Both the position numbers and the translations under genes were made by a program. A model generated the notes under the pieces. The model was not told where the DNA came from and searched no databases. It saw only the letters and a list, made by a program, of their open reading frames with translations. This document shows positions 50,201 to 54,475 of a DNA stretch of 64,000 nucleotides, one piece after another. This DNA is from Symsagittifera roscoffensis (lineage: Eukaryota > Xenacoelomorpha > Acoela > Convolutidae), in contig NC_087065.1 of the NCBI RefSeq assembly GCF_963678635.1, positions 54,216,397 through 54,280,396 of the forward strand, given 5' to 3'. Within the stretch, counting starts at the first letter, position 1. Every line of letters begins with the position of its first letter.

Positions 50201-50920
50201 ATCTACTGTGAGAGTCAAAAAACTTTATAACTTCTTCCAGAAAAAAAACACTAAAACACTAAAAGAAAAATAATTTTGAAAACATAGGTTGGAGAAGTTT
50301 AAAAGAATAAAGAAACCACAAAAAAAATCTTTGAACTTTTTTCGAAAAAAAAAATATATATATATCAGATTGAAGGACGTTTTTGATAAAATGAACCCAG
50401 TTTAAGAGAACAGGATCATTGCTAGAAAAATTTTATTCAGCTGCGAAACATCAAAATTAACACCCACTTACGAAACTAAAGTCTTTTTACCTAACTTTGA
50501 GCTCGAAAGGTGCATATATACTAAGTGCATTCATTTCTGTGCATCTATACCTAAGTTCATTCATAATTAAATTCTGTAGTTAAAGGAGCGTTTTCAGACA
50601 TTTTCCTGAAAGAAAAAAATCATCACAAACTATACAAGTAAAAATCAATCACTTCGTTCTTTTACAGTTAATAATCTAAAAAGCATCGTTTTTCGAGCAA
50701 TCAAGATGCCTAAGGTCACCCATATTGCCAGCAATTTGTCATTAACTTAAGAAAGTGCTGGTGGTCTTTTTGTTACCTCGTGGTTTGAGAACTGCTGATG
50801 GACTAGCATGTCGCTGAAGAGGGTGAAGTGGTGAGTGGAGAACCTGTTGGACCCCAGCAGACTCAGTCCACTCTTCTTGCTGTCCCGAATCAGCCTTCGT
50901 TTAGGGTGACGGAGGGCCTC
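5121..50920 (-). CDS. ALS2: ALS2 (alsin) gene, 3' half: PH, MORN and VPS9 domains, 16 exons
   Basis: Alsin activates Rab5 (VPS9 GEF) on endosomes and also carries RCC1-like and DH/PH modules. Exons on the minus strand in transcript order are 50777-50920, 43096-43224 (or its duplicate 35719-35847), 24876-25090, 24180-24386, 23585-23686, 19811-20383, 18476-18656, 16537-16611, 16128-16258, 15813-15995, 14340-14448, 13646-13890, 12967-13171, 12484-12533, 8857-9009 and 5121-5268. All junctions are GT-AG with matching phases, and the sum (2850 nt) divides by three with no internal stop. Without the Ser-rich exon the product (about 758 aa) is close to the corresponding part of vertebrate alsin as I recall it. 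The DH start and RCC1-like N-terminus are outside the window. The N gap falls in an intron. The identification rests on the ordered match of PH, MORN and VPS9 segments. Confidence 0.92.
5861..6600 (-). mobile_element. 5'-truncated, decayed LINE copy, same family as 27.2-28.2 kb
   Basis: On the minus strand the element ends in a short (AACA)n-type tail (tttgtttgtttgtta at 5861-5875 on plus). The sequence just inside it parallels the 3' end of the better LINE copy at 27241: 'cggctcgggcttggctcgtctgcctccaggt' corresponds to 'cgcgggtcgggttgggctcttctgtctccaggt', cited here as positions 5880-5910 and 27249-27281. Further matches continue to about 6600 (for example 'ctgtgcagatgggcagtgaaact'-like segment at 6455-6485). 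The reverse-transcriptase C-terminal frame is broken by stops and indels. Confidence 0.65.
6540..7385. repeat. Nested tandem repeats (about 112-bp and about 335-bp units)
   Basis: A unit containing 'aggaggaaagtttcttttg', 'acataaagtgcgaagtta' and 'catcggaacaggcaag' occurs at about 6606, 6717 and 7054, with an earlier partial unit at 6540. A longer unit extending to 'aatgcgcggaccagatcaac' and the hairpin gcgaagttgcacttcgc (6948-6964 and 7288-7304) is duplicated at about 6716-7052 and 7053-7385. The array begins inside the LINE remnant, so it appears to have grown from LINE-derived sequence. Confidence 0.65.
7545..7625 (-). repeat. tRNA-derived SINE-like stretch
   Basis: Read on the minus strand there is an A-box-like 'tagcgtagaggtaggg', then a B-box 'gggttcaaacctggg', with spacing like a tRNA gene, followed by an A/T-rich tail. 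No good acceptor stem was found, so I read it as a SINE head or tRNA pseudogene rather than a functional tRNA. Confidence 0.4.
8252..8480. repeat. Hairpin-repeat family copy
   Basis: Contains the perfect stem gcgaagctgcgcttcgc (8261-8277) and the family's following motifs (gcgagaacacga, cgcagctctataaa, aataagcctct). It is homologous to 237-480 along roughly 200 bases. Confidence 0.6.
8705..8785 (-). repeat. tRNA-like stretch, probable SINE
   Basis: On the minus strand, 'aactggctagtgcacct' resembles an A box and 'acagttcgaggcccac' a B box, about 35 bases apart. No intact cloverleaf could be built by eye. Confidence 0.35.
8857..9009 (-). CDS. ALS2: ALS2 exon: VPS9 domain
   Basis: The exon is 153 nt between acceptor GTTGTAG and donor AA|GTGAGT. 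It encodes DAVVPSRKLECVSDAFEQL, followed by an LMMDTVLPIFLFVIVRA segment that corresponds to the conserved VPS9 helix with Asp-x-x-x-Pro. It starts and ends with split codons that fit the neighbouring exons (12484 and 5268). Confidence 0.88.
9893..10621. mobile_element. Fold-back DNA element with about 110-bp inverted arms
   Basis: The left arm (about 9893-10003: tatcacaccacgcagaaaa through agcattctgtgctacttgc) is the reverse complement of the right arm (about 10508-10622: gatagccggttactgtgc through ctgcgtggggtgata), with scattered mismatches. About 500 bases lie between, with no transposase frame. The right arm is also the left end of the dispersed family that continues to 11135. The structure may therefore be two head-to-head family copies rather than a single MITE. 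Confidence 0.6.
10505..11135. repeat. Dispersed repeat family A, copy 1
   Basis: Begins 'ggatagccggttactgtgc', includes 'gttcgaatcgcgactgaaa' and 'ctgttttgcgtggaaaac', and ends 'cctccccattttcaatggt'. The same order of motifs is found at 49283-49891 and, in part, at 52445-53147 and 17545-17735. It is about 600 bases long and non-coding. The 'gttcgaatc' block could be a degenerate Pol III B box. Confidence 0.65.
12484..12533 (-). CDS. ALS2: ALS2 50-nt micro-exon
   Basis: Acceptor TGTTTTAG and donor AG|GTAAAA frame 50 nt encoding NSGVDYSGAIEALKKI. This fills exactly the alsin segment expected between the exons at 12967 and 9009 (a short helix ending in a Ser codon split over the junction). Phases fit on both sides. 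Confidence 0.8.
12556..12580. repeat. (AAC)n microsatellite
   Basis: About six perfect aac units inside the intron, close to the micro-exon's acceptor side. No linked LINE body was seen, unlike the tail at 27225. Confidence 0.6.
12967..13171 (-). CDS. ALS2: ALS2 exon: start of VPS9 domain
   Basis: The exon is 205 nt from acceptor TTTGTCCAG to donor AAA|GTTAGT. It encodes SETFALELVHPLVFGRVY and then a segment ending KFQPSFDANK. The HPLVFGR and LNKKSDKALM blocks are characteristic of alsin ahead of and within VPS9. The frame stays open past the donor for another 25 codons, but only splicing at GTTAGT is in phase with the micro-exon. Confidence 0.88.
13646..13890 (-). CDS. ALS2: ALS2 exon: pre-VPS9 linker
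   Basis: The exon is 245 nt from acceptor TTCAG to donor AAAG|GTTAGC. It begins ICGNKKHPIGQLMDELEVV, which matches the alsin segment with conserved HPxG and a helical region ending RRLL. The C-terminal third (YSKQNSQMSRNSDDSDNQ) is a polar linker shorter than in vertebrates. Confidence 0.87.
14340..14448 (-). CDS. ALS2: ALS2 exon: MORN-VPS9 linker
   Basis: The exon is 109 nt from acceptor CATTTCAG to donor AGG|GTAATA. It encodes DTDIFKDIEHIVPLAQSSWY and then DEEKSQIRDFLTR. The open frame continues past the donor towards 14226, but the splice at GTAATA gives DFLTR joined to ICGNKKHPIG, which is the alsin order. Confidence 0.83.
14449..15812. other. ALS2 intron containing an assembly gap
   Basis: Bases 14701-14900 are N, exactly 200, which looks like a placeholder rather than a measured gap. 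The true intron length is unknown. The flanks (14449-14700 and 14901-15812) hold no recognisable gene. About 15185-15240 on the minus strand carries 'ggtttcgagtccgg', a weak B-box-like motif. The ALS2 exons on either side are in phase, so no exon need be missing in the gap. Confidence 0.7.
15813..15995 (-). CDS. ALS2: ALS2 exon: end of MORN region
   Basis: The exon is 183 nt from acceptor GTTTCAG to donor AT|GTAAGT. It encodes LYRKFDVSPSLKWECLFRKC, followed by DVWSSVTNYMEM at its end. The KW..LF..C block is the conserved alsin segment just after the last MORN repeat. Confidence 0.87.
16128..16258 (-). CDS. ALS2: ALS2 exon: last MORN repeat
   Basis: The exon is 131 nt from acceptor TTCTAG to donor AG|GTACGC. 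It encodes GILTFPHGDYLEGSFDGSW, a clear MORN unit (Y-x-G-x-W/F), then a basic linker. The longest open frame here is in another phase. The splice-consistent frame is the MORN one. Confidence 0.9.
16537..16611 (-). CDS. ALS2: ALS2 75-nt exon: MORN repeat
   Basis: The exon is 75 nt, phase 0 on both sides, from acceptor GTTTTAG to donor AAG|GTCAGA. It encodes GTGLLLADDDSMYEGELNGY. The LLxxDDxxYEGE block is a strong alsin signature. Confidence 0.9.
16612..18475. other. ALS2 intron with two repeat remnants
   Basis: About 17545-17735 is the 3' part of dispersed family A (gaatcacgactga, tgcgtggaaaa, cctccccactttcagtg). About 17886-18245 starts with four copies of 'aacagtgccgaaaa' and ends with the inverse 'ttttcggcactgt', so it looks like an inverted-repeat miniature element. 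A C-rich homopolymer run follows at 18247-18271. The rest is AT-rich without recognisable genes. Confidence 0.5.
18476..18656 (-). CDS. ALS2: ALS2 exon: MORN repeats
   Basis: The exon is 181 nt from acceptor TTTGCAG to donor ACT|GTTAGG. It encodes LFYGEWIDDKRHGYGVLEDD, followed by HVGLWLNDLRHGNG and YYEGTFQHGK, three successive MORN-type units. It joins in phase to the exon at 16611 (KLT-GTGLLL). Confidence 0.9.
18657..19810. other. ALS2 intron, nothing recognised
   Basis: AT-rich DNA. The short open frames on both strands (18911-19129, 19396-19590) have no domain or splice context. No repeat was identified by eye. Confidence 0.5.
19811..20383 (-). CDS. ALS2: ALS2 Ser/Thr/Asn-rich cassette exon (573 nt)
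   Basis: An uninterrupted minus-strand frame is bounded by acceptor GTTTTAG (20390-20384) and a strong donor CACG|GTATGTGAG (19811/19810). It has the same split-codon phase at both ends (third base in, two bases out), so it is symmetric. It slots between the exons ending THHG (23585) and beginning LFYGEW (18656), where vertebrate alsin has only a short Ser-rich linker in the MORN array. The product is low-complexity, rich in S, T, N and Q, with a repeated SINDTASINE-like motif. Base composition is clearly higher in GC than the intron. It could be alternatively spliced. An unrelated nested ORF is less likely given the perfect phase fit. Confidence 0.72.
20384..23584. other. ALS2 intron with a duplicated segment
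   Basis: About 21850-22020 and 22365-22520 are diverged direct copies (both contain 'ttaattgtcccaaattg', 'caatctttaaacccc' and 'gtgaaatatct'), about 515 bases apart. A 20-base unit 'cggctttttgttttcctcgt' is repeated twice in tandem at 21082-21121. About 21215-21245 is a fragment of family A (gcaagtagcacctgatgttc). No gene was found in the remainder. Confidence 0.5.
23585..23686 (-). CDS. ALS2: ALS2 exon: MORN repeat
   Basis: The exon is 102 nt from acceptor ATTTCAG to donor CGG|GTAAGC. It encodes YHNGDQYVGEFEKSMRCGFG, then LLRIASPTDGTHHG. It was too short to show as a long open frame and was found by protein continuity and splice phase. Confidence 0.88.
24180..24386 (-). CDS. ALS2: ALS2 exon: MORN repeats
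   Basis: The exon is 207 nt from acceptor TGTATAG to donor AA|GTGAGT. It encodes GMLVWPDGKTYIGDFHEGL, followed by a Ser-run linker and SYVGQWANGFMHGFGVL. The WPDGKxYxG block after the exon junction is the canonical alsin MORN start. Confidence 0.92.
24387..24875. repeat. ALS2 intron with direct repeats of about 70 bp
   Basis: 'ttcgttacaaggcacaag' plus the following 'cctttaacccctgaattacg' block (about 24433-24505) is repeated at about 24675-24745. A third shorter piece (tagtaacgaat) lies near 24810. No gene was found. Confidence 0.55.
24876..25090 (-). CDS. ALS2: ALS2 exon: end of PH domain and first MORN repeat
   Basis: The exon is 215 nt from acceptor TTTCAG to donor AA|GTAAAA. It begins ADWCLDLTKAIERAL, the C-terminal PH helix with its conserved Trp, and ends FKGATYKGTWLNAKPHDK, the first MORN unit. 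It joins the exon at 24386 by a split Lys codon. Confidence 0.92.
25091..27224. other. ALS2 intron with decayed coding-like remnants
   Basis: Contains a possible SGNH-type fragment (25468-25671), then minus-strand frames in several phases at 26138-26383, 26564-26800, 26878-27084 and 27066-27296. They read like pieces of one frameshifted transposon gene. A (cat)n tract lies at about 25330-25350. Confidence 0.4.
25468..25671 (-). pseudogene. Possible SGNH/GDSL-hydrolase tail fragment from a retroelement
   Basis: The minus frame ends with CADGLHPTAKGVRELAKEFF. DGLHPTxKG is the usual last block of SGNH hydrolases (catalytic Asp and His), a domain often carried by ORF1 of invertebrate LINEs. Only about 67 codons are open and the upstream blocks (GDS and others) are not visible, so it is at best a fragment. 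Confidence 0.4.
26138..27225 (-). pseudogene. Unrecognised frameshifted coding-like remnant, left part
   Basis: Successive minus frames include one with WTPDSFFKFARVFSDRTW, one with THVKCRCDGKVTTVSGG, one with LFVGIHVDETSYNGKSRRW and one with FNNEQQKFQRHLLDLVK. They sit in different phases with stops between. Base composition is more GC-rich than the flanks. I do not recognise the family. A hAT-like or other DDE transposase is possible from the D-E-T core-like block but not demonstrated. The LINE at 27225 interrupts it. Confidence 0.35.
27225..28253 (-). mobile_element. 5'-truncated LINE (Jockey/I-like), with (TAAC/AAC)n tail and 5' fold-back
   Basis: Reading minus, the element runs from the fold-back at 28246 to the (AAC)n tail at 27240-27225. 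The stop codon TAA forms the first unit of the tail. It encodes the C-terminal part of a non-LTR reverse transcriptase. The flanks share 'aaccaat' (about 27215 and 28304), a possible short target-site duplication. Confidence 0.8.
27241..28245 (-). pseudogene. LINE reverse-transcriptase C-terminal fragment
   Basis: Open for about 335 codons with no internal stop. It includes a thumb-side block with NKNPTILGVTFDPTLCFATH, then ARRRIGILKALAGSTWG, KALIRPILDYAAPAW and a Cys/His cluster near the end (HLCPTCSLAPHTTCHLFNC), all typical of Jockey/I-clade ORF2 C-termini. The catalytic FADD region is missing because the copy is truncated. The intact frame suggests a recent insertion. Confidence 0.85.
28200..28300. 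repeat. Perfect 47-bp palindrome with 7-bp spacer at the LINE 5' end
   Basis: Arm 28200-28246 is the exact reverse complement of 28254-28300; the spacer is ccggtgt. The left arm is in-frame LINE coding sequence (TLFNKTPSVLLNNEA on minus). The right arm is the same 47 bases inverted. Confidence 0.95.
28301..29380. other. ALS2 intron: right part of the coding-like remnant, otherwise unassigned
   Basis: Minus frames at 28303-28503 and 28922-29134 (with FGSPCLRRDFNDPVDACPYL) look like the continuation of the decayed gene split by the LINE. The string 'ggacaagcatcaa' occurs at both 28328 and 29027, so part of it is duplicated. Nothing else was recognised. Confidence 0.35.
29381..29830. mobile_element. 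MITE-like element with about 85-100-bp terminal inverted repeats
   Basis: The left terminus 'accgaccttttaccaga' and following bases to 'atgacgccgtt' (29381-29482) are mirrored at 29743-29830 (aacggcgtcattacatatg to aaaggtcggt). The left arm has one extra 'acgaccttttaccag' unit. Related 'ggtctggtaaaaggtc' units also lie inside (29670-29716). There is no coding capacity, and no target-site duplication could be fixed. Confidence 0.75.
30049..30243. mobile_element. Miniature inverted-repeat element
   Basis: The ends read 'ggatctacttaacaatc' and, inverted, 'ggatctacttagcaatc', each continuing into a C-rich (or G-rich) stretch. The interior includes 'tctgattggtcgaaaatcg'. A related left end with the same interior motif is at 32057-32165. 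Confidence 0.6.
31953..32249. repeat. Inverted repeat, arms about 60-70 bp
   Basis: 31953-32012 (catgctgacggcataaagac to ggacactcagcat) is mirrored by 32178-32245 (catgctgagtgtccat to tgccgtcagggac). The centre contains another miniature-element end (32057). Confidence 0.65.
35719..35847 (-). CDS. ALS2: ALS2 PH exon, duplicate copy
   Basis: 129 nt, phase 0 at both ends, acceptor TTAACAG, donor AAA|GTGAGC. I see no difference from 43096-43224, and both splice sites are intact. If both exons were included, the PH domain would contain a 43-residue tandem repeat and probably misfold. Mutually exclusive use, skipping of one, or an assembly duplication are the alternatives. Confidence 0.75.
37080..39030. 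repeat. Degenerate satellite array inside the 7.4-kb block
   Basis: Diverged units of roughly 150-200 bases carry 'cgtcatatctcg' and 'gattcgcaaccc', then 'ctgacagc' and 'gaaaaatcacaaaaaacg'. A higher-order step of about 680 bases repeats 'aaaatcgtcgcacctcgaaa' at about 37400 and 38083. The mirrored copy in the second 7.4-kb block is at about 44460-46410. Short open frames in it are by-products. Confidence 0.7.
40980..48350. repeat. 7.4-kb tandem duplication, copy 2
   Basis: Homology to copy 1 ends at 'gttcatgaata' (48350). The junction to copy 1 at 40979/40980 is direct, head to tail, with no spacer. Its satellite array is at about 44460-46410 and its hairpin repeat at 42685. Confidence 0.92.
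43096..43224 (-). CDS. ALS2: ALS2 PH exon
   Basis: The exon is 129 nt encoding VFWLQTIWLESLKDG, then KLSMPEDKQFILVASSASDK. It corresponds to PH strands that follow the QFSNHE end of the exon at 50777 and precede ADWCLDL at 25090, giving continuous alsin sequence. This copy is the first met by the transcript. Confidence 0.88.
48351..50776. other. ALS2 intron: tRNA-like stretch and family A copy
   Basis: About 48905-48985 (plus) has 'tagtagtgggttag' and 'ggttcgaatccc', suggesting a SINE head. 49283-49891 is a copy of family A. The rest is A-rich, with a short (ta)n near 50352, and no gene was recognised. Confidence 0.45.
49283..49891. repeat. Dispersed repeat family A, copy 2
   Basis: Starts 'ggatagccggttactgtgc', includes 'cggcgtggtgtgataaagg' and 'gttcgaattacgactaaaa', and ends 'ttttcaatggtcggaac'. 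It is collinear with 10505-11135. Confidence 0.7.
50777..50920 (-). CDS. ALS2: ALS2 exon: DH-PH junction
   Basis: The exon is 144 nt, phase 0, acceptor GCTTTAAAG, donor GAG|GTAACA. It encodes EALRHPKRRLIRDSKKSG, followed by NRFSTHHFTLFSDMLVHQQF. The HPKRRLIR and FxLFxDxLV blocks are the start of the alsin PH domain. The preceding exon lies beyond the retroelement, outside the window. Confidence 0.9.
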
Positions 50921-53720
50921 CTTTAAAGCAAGAAAACATCGCTGATACAATGCAAGAATGCTGAGAAAACTCAACCACTCATTAGCTTGGTTTTCTGTTT
51001 AATTTTTTTACAAATTTTCGCTCTTTCTCTTTGCATTAAAGCAGATCAGCGTTTATTTAAACAAGAATAAAAGTGCAAAAAAAATAAATGACGATGTTGC
51101 AGGGACAAAAAACGTGTCGAAAGTGAAAATATTTCGTGTCTCTCCAAACGTTCAATCTGTGACTCTCGCGTTAGAAACAATTCTGCACATTTTTTTGGTG
51201 TCCGATTCGAGAAAAAAATTGACTAAACTATGATTTGTTGTGGTTGATTCCGAAAAAAACGCTTACTTAGCAAATATCTCATTAAAAAAGTGGTACAAAG
51301 CATTCCTTCAGATTCGATGGTCAAATTAGGCAGCCAGCCAATGCACCGAAAGAAAAATCATATAAGATCTGATACAAAAAAAGGAACGGGATCAAAATTC
51401 CTCATTTACAAGCTGCGTGCCAAAAATATGTACGGGAAAATAACCGAACCGAAACAGATTGAATATGCCCTCGACGCCTAAAAGAAATTTTTAAAAAAGA
51501 CAGTGCTCCACAAGAACGCGTTTTTTTGTCGCAACCCTCCAAATAAAGTTTAAAAGAAGCCATTTTTTGATTTTTTATAACACAATGCTTGCAAACTATA
51601 TTCTTTATTGTGTTTCGGCGAAGCACCAAAAACAAAAATAGCAGGCCTGAATAGCATAAAAAATTCCATGCACAGAGGCGAAGCGGAGCTTCGCATCACT
51701 TGCGATGCAAAAAAAGCAAATTGCGGTACAAAAATGTGAACGAAAAAAAGACAGAAGTCAAAAAAAAACTTTTGTTGGAAAAAATTACTTAAAAAAATAA
51801 CTTGACAAAAGTTGAAAAACCACAGGTACAAAAGCTTCATATTTTTATCGGATAAAGTTTATAATCAGCCCTTAAAAAAATCGAAATCATTTACCGAGCG
51901 GCAACAACGGCGACAAACTTTGAGTCGAAACCTGTTGACTCGAAAACAAATCTGTTGTCATAAAAAAATTTCATAAATTTTATAACTTTTTACGACCCAT
52001 CCAAATTGAAATACAATTCCAAGCGGATACATGTTGCCCTCAAAATTACTTAAAATAAGTTGACTAAGTCGGTAAAAAAAAATTAAACTGTTTGAAAATT
52101 AGAAAAAAGAACGATTAAAAAGAAAAAAAAGCAGACATTAAATTTACAAATTTGTGAAGTTTCAGTGACAGTAAAAACTGTTTAAATTGGAAAACAATCC
52201 ATGCTTAAGCGAGCAACCCAATGAAAACCCTACTAGATAAAAACAACGGAAAATGAACCGACAAAAGCTAGGACGAAAACCACGGACCCAAAAAAAAACA
52301 AAAATTTGTTTGAAAAGATAATAACAACCTGAAACGGACTTGAACTAAACACTATTCAAGTGAAAGAAGTGAACAAAGTGAAGATCCTGATCCTAATTTA
52401 AAAAAGGAAAAGCCTCTAGAGAAGTGATCCGTTGGAAAAAGTTGTTTATAGGAAAAGTCTAGTACCCGGTAGCAATACCCTTGCTTATCACAAGAATAAG
52501 AAGTTCCCATTAAGAATTACTTGGTATTCCACTGCCAGCAGTAGAGATGGAAAAAGAACCGCAAATTTTGTGTATAAAAAAACACTAACTCTTTTCATTC
52601 AAATTAGTCTTGTGTTTTCTGCATGGTGCGATAAAAAGAATGAACAAAAAACTGCCACATAAGCATATTCGACAGCCATAAAAAAGGCAAACTGGACAAC
52701 AGTTTTTTTTTTAAGAAAAATGACTAAAAAAAACAAAAAAATCATAAGAAAAATATCAATTTTTTTTTTGGTTTTTTGCTGACATTTTTTGAGTTTTCGA
52801 CTCTCGAAATGACGTTAATAAAACTCCAAAAACCAATTATACTCAAAAATTAAGCAGAAGTAAGCTATTGCAATTACCCTGTGTTAAGCATGAATGAGCA
52901 TGCTAGCTCGCTTCACTCGCTCGAAATTAGAAAAATAAAAATTTTGCACTGGTTTTTCTCGACACTAGAAAAAAAATTTGGGAAATGTTAACGCCTTTCA
53001 CTTGCGATTGAAAGGGCTTGAGTATGATATATCATTCGACTCATTCCTATCATTTTATTGGTACCTGATTATGCGTGGAGAACAAAAAAAAATAAAACAC
53101 ACACGAATACAAAATTCCCCCACATTTTTCAAATGGTCGGAACAATAAAATCTTAAATTACAAAAAAAAAGTTTCAACTGAGCAAGGCCAGCAGCAAACA
53201 GTAAACTTATAAAGAAATAAGGCCTCAATTCAAATCAATACCTGGCTGTTAAAATTGTCATAAAAAAAAAACTTCATGAAGTGCAAAGTAATTATGGCGT
53301 ACGCTGAGTTTTTCAGCCCTTTTTTAGATTTCTATGGTGCAATTAAATGGATAAAAATTGAAAAGTGATCCGTTCGACAGAAGTGATCTGTTGGACAAAG
53401 TTGTTTATAGGAAAATTCTAGTACCCGGTAGCATGTGGTCAGTTGGACAAAGTTGTTTATAGGAAAATTCTAGTACCCGGTAGAAGTGATCCGTTGGACA
53501 AAGTTGAAGTGATCTAGAAGTGATCCGTTGGACAGTTGTTTTTAAGAAAAAACTAGTACACGGTACAAAACCTTTGCTTATCGCAAGAGTAAGAACTTCC
53601 CATTAAAAATTACTTGGTATTCCACTGCCAGCAGTGGAGGTGGAAAAAGAAACGCAAATTTTGTGTAAAAAACACTAACTCTTTTCATTCAAATTAGTCT
53701 TGTGTTTTCTGCATGGTGCG
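50921..53720. other. ALS2 intron: repeats up to the retroelement insertion
   Basis: A hairpin-repeat fragment lies at 51671-51720 (gcgaagcggagcttcgc). 52445-53147 is related to family A, with a left part of its own (ctagtacccggtagcaat to gcatggtgcgataaa). 53360-53540 has an irregular tandem of a 50-60-base unit (gtgatccgttggacaaag, ctagtacccggtag). 53541-53720 is a second copy of the left part, cut off at 53720. No ALS2 exon was found. Confidence 0.5.
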
Positions 53721-54404
53721 TGTTATATACCTTTACTGGCTATAATCGATTGGTTGATTGAGGAATGCTTTCTAGAGTGTTGAAGTATGTATGTATGTTG
53801 GATGTGTGGTCTAGGCTAGTGAATCTTCAACTCAGGGATGCGCTTTGTGATGTCAGTTTCAACCTTCGCTAGTGTCTGAGCTTAAGATTAGAAGTGAGTG
53901 TTACTAGTTGAATTGTCTCCTTTTAGCGAGCTCCTGATTATAATGGCTCTCTCAATTATACTGAACATTCATCAGTTTATTGTTTACATTAAACAAATAT
54001 CATTTAACACTTTCACATTGACATTTAGAATAGCAATTGAATATTTAATATGCTCCAATTATGGTAACTAGTTAAGAATGACTAACATAGGCGAGTAGCA
54101 CTATGTTACACTTACACACTTGTTGATTCTTTCCTGACGGTTAATTATTGAGCAAGGCACAGATCGATGGATAAATGAATCAATAACTTAACTGAGCATG
54201 TTGATTAATTAACTACATTTGGATGTCTAGTGAGAGTTGCACGAGCACTTAATAAATTTATGCATAAATTTAACTAGACTAAATAGGCGATATTGGAAAC
54301 TAGATTAGTGGAACTCAAATATACGCAAATGGTTGTCCCTAATACACATAAAATTAAGTGGTATTTAATTCTTTTTAGTAGCAATAGTATACTTTCAAAT
54401 AACA
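53721..54404 (-). repeat. LTR-like terminus of the retroelement (left end)
   Basis: The left boundary is fixed by comparison. At 52636 the flanking repeat reads 'gcatggtgcgataaa', whereas here the match stops after 'gcatggtgcg' (53720) and new sequence begins TGTTATATACC. A right end at 54404 would give TGTTAT...ATAACA, a 6-bp terminal inverted repeat typical of LTRs, with a length of 684 bp. On the element's strand an AATAAA lies at 53981-53976. However, no polypurine tract abuts the proposed inner edge. The nearest is inside the env C-terminus at about 54500, so the inner end is uncertain. The partner LTR is outside the window. Confidence 0.55.
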
Positions 54405-54475
54405 GTTAATGGAAGCCACGCAGTCAGTCTTATAGGTGATTTATGAATGTGAGTTCAATGAATACCAGTAACTGG

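Noticed and set aside
54404-54425. Primer-binding site for a plus-strand element (tggaagccacgc)
   Set aside because: Pol and env are on minus, so this should be the 3' LTR; no matching tRNA 3' end is recognised. Kept only as an oddity.
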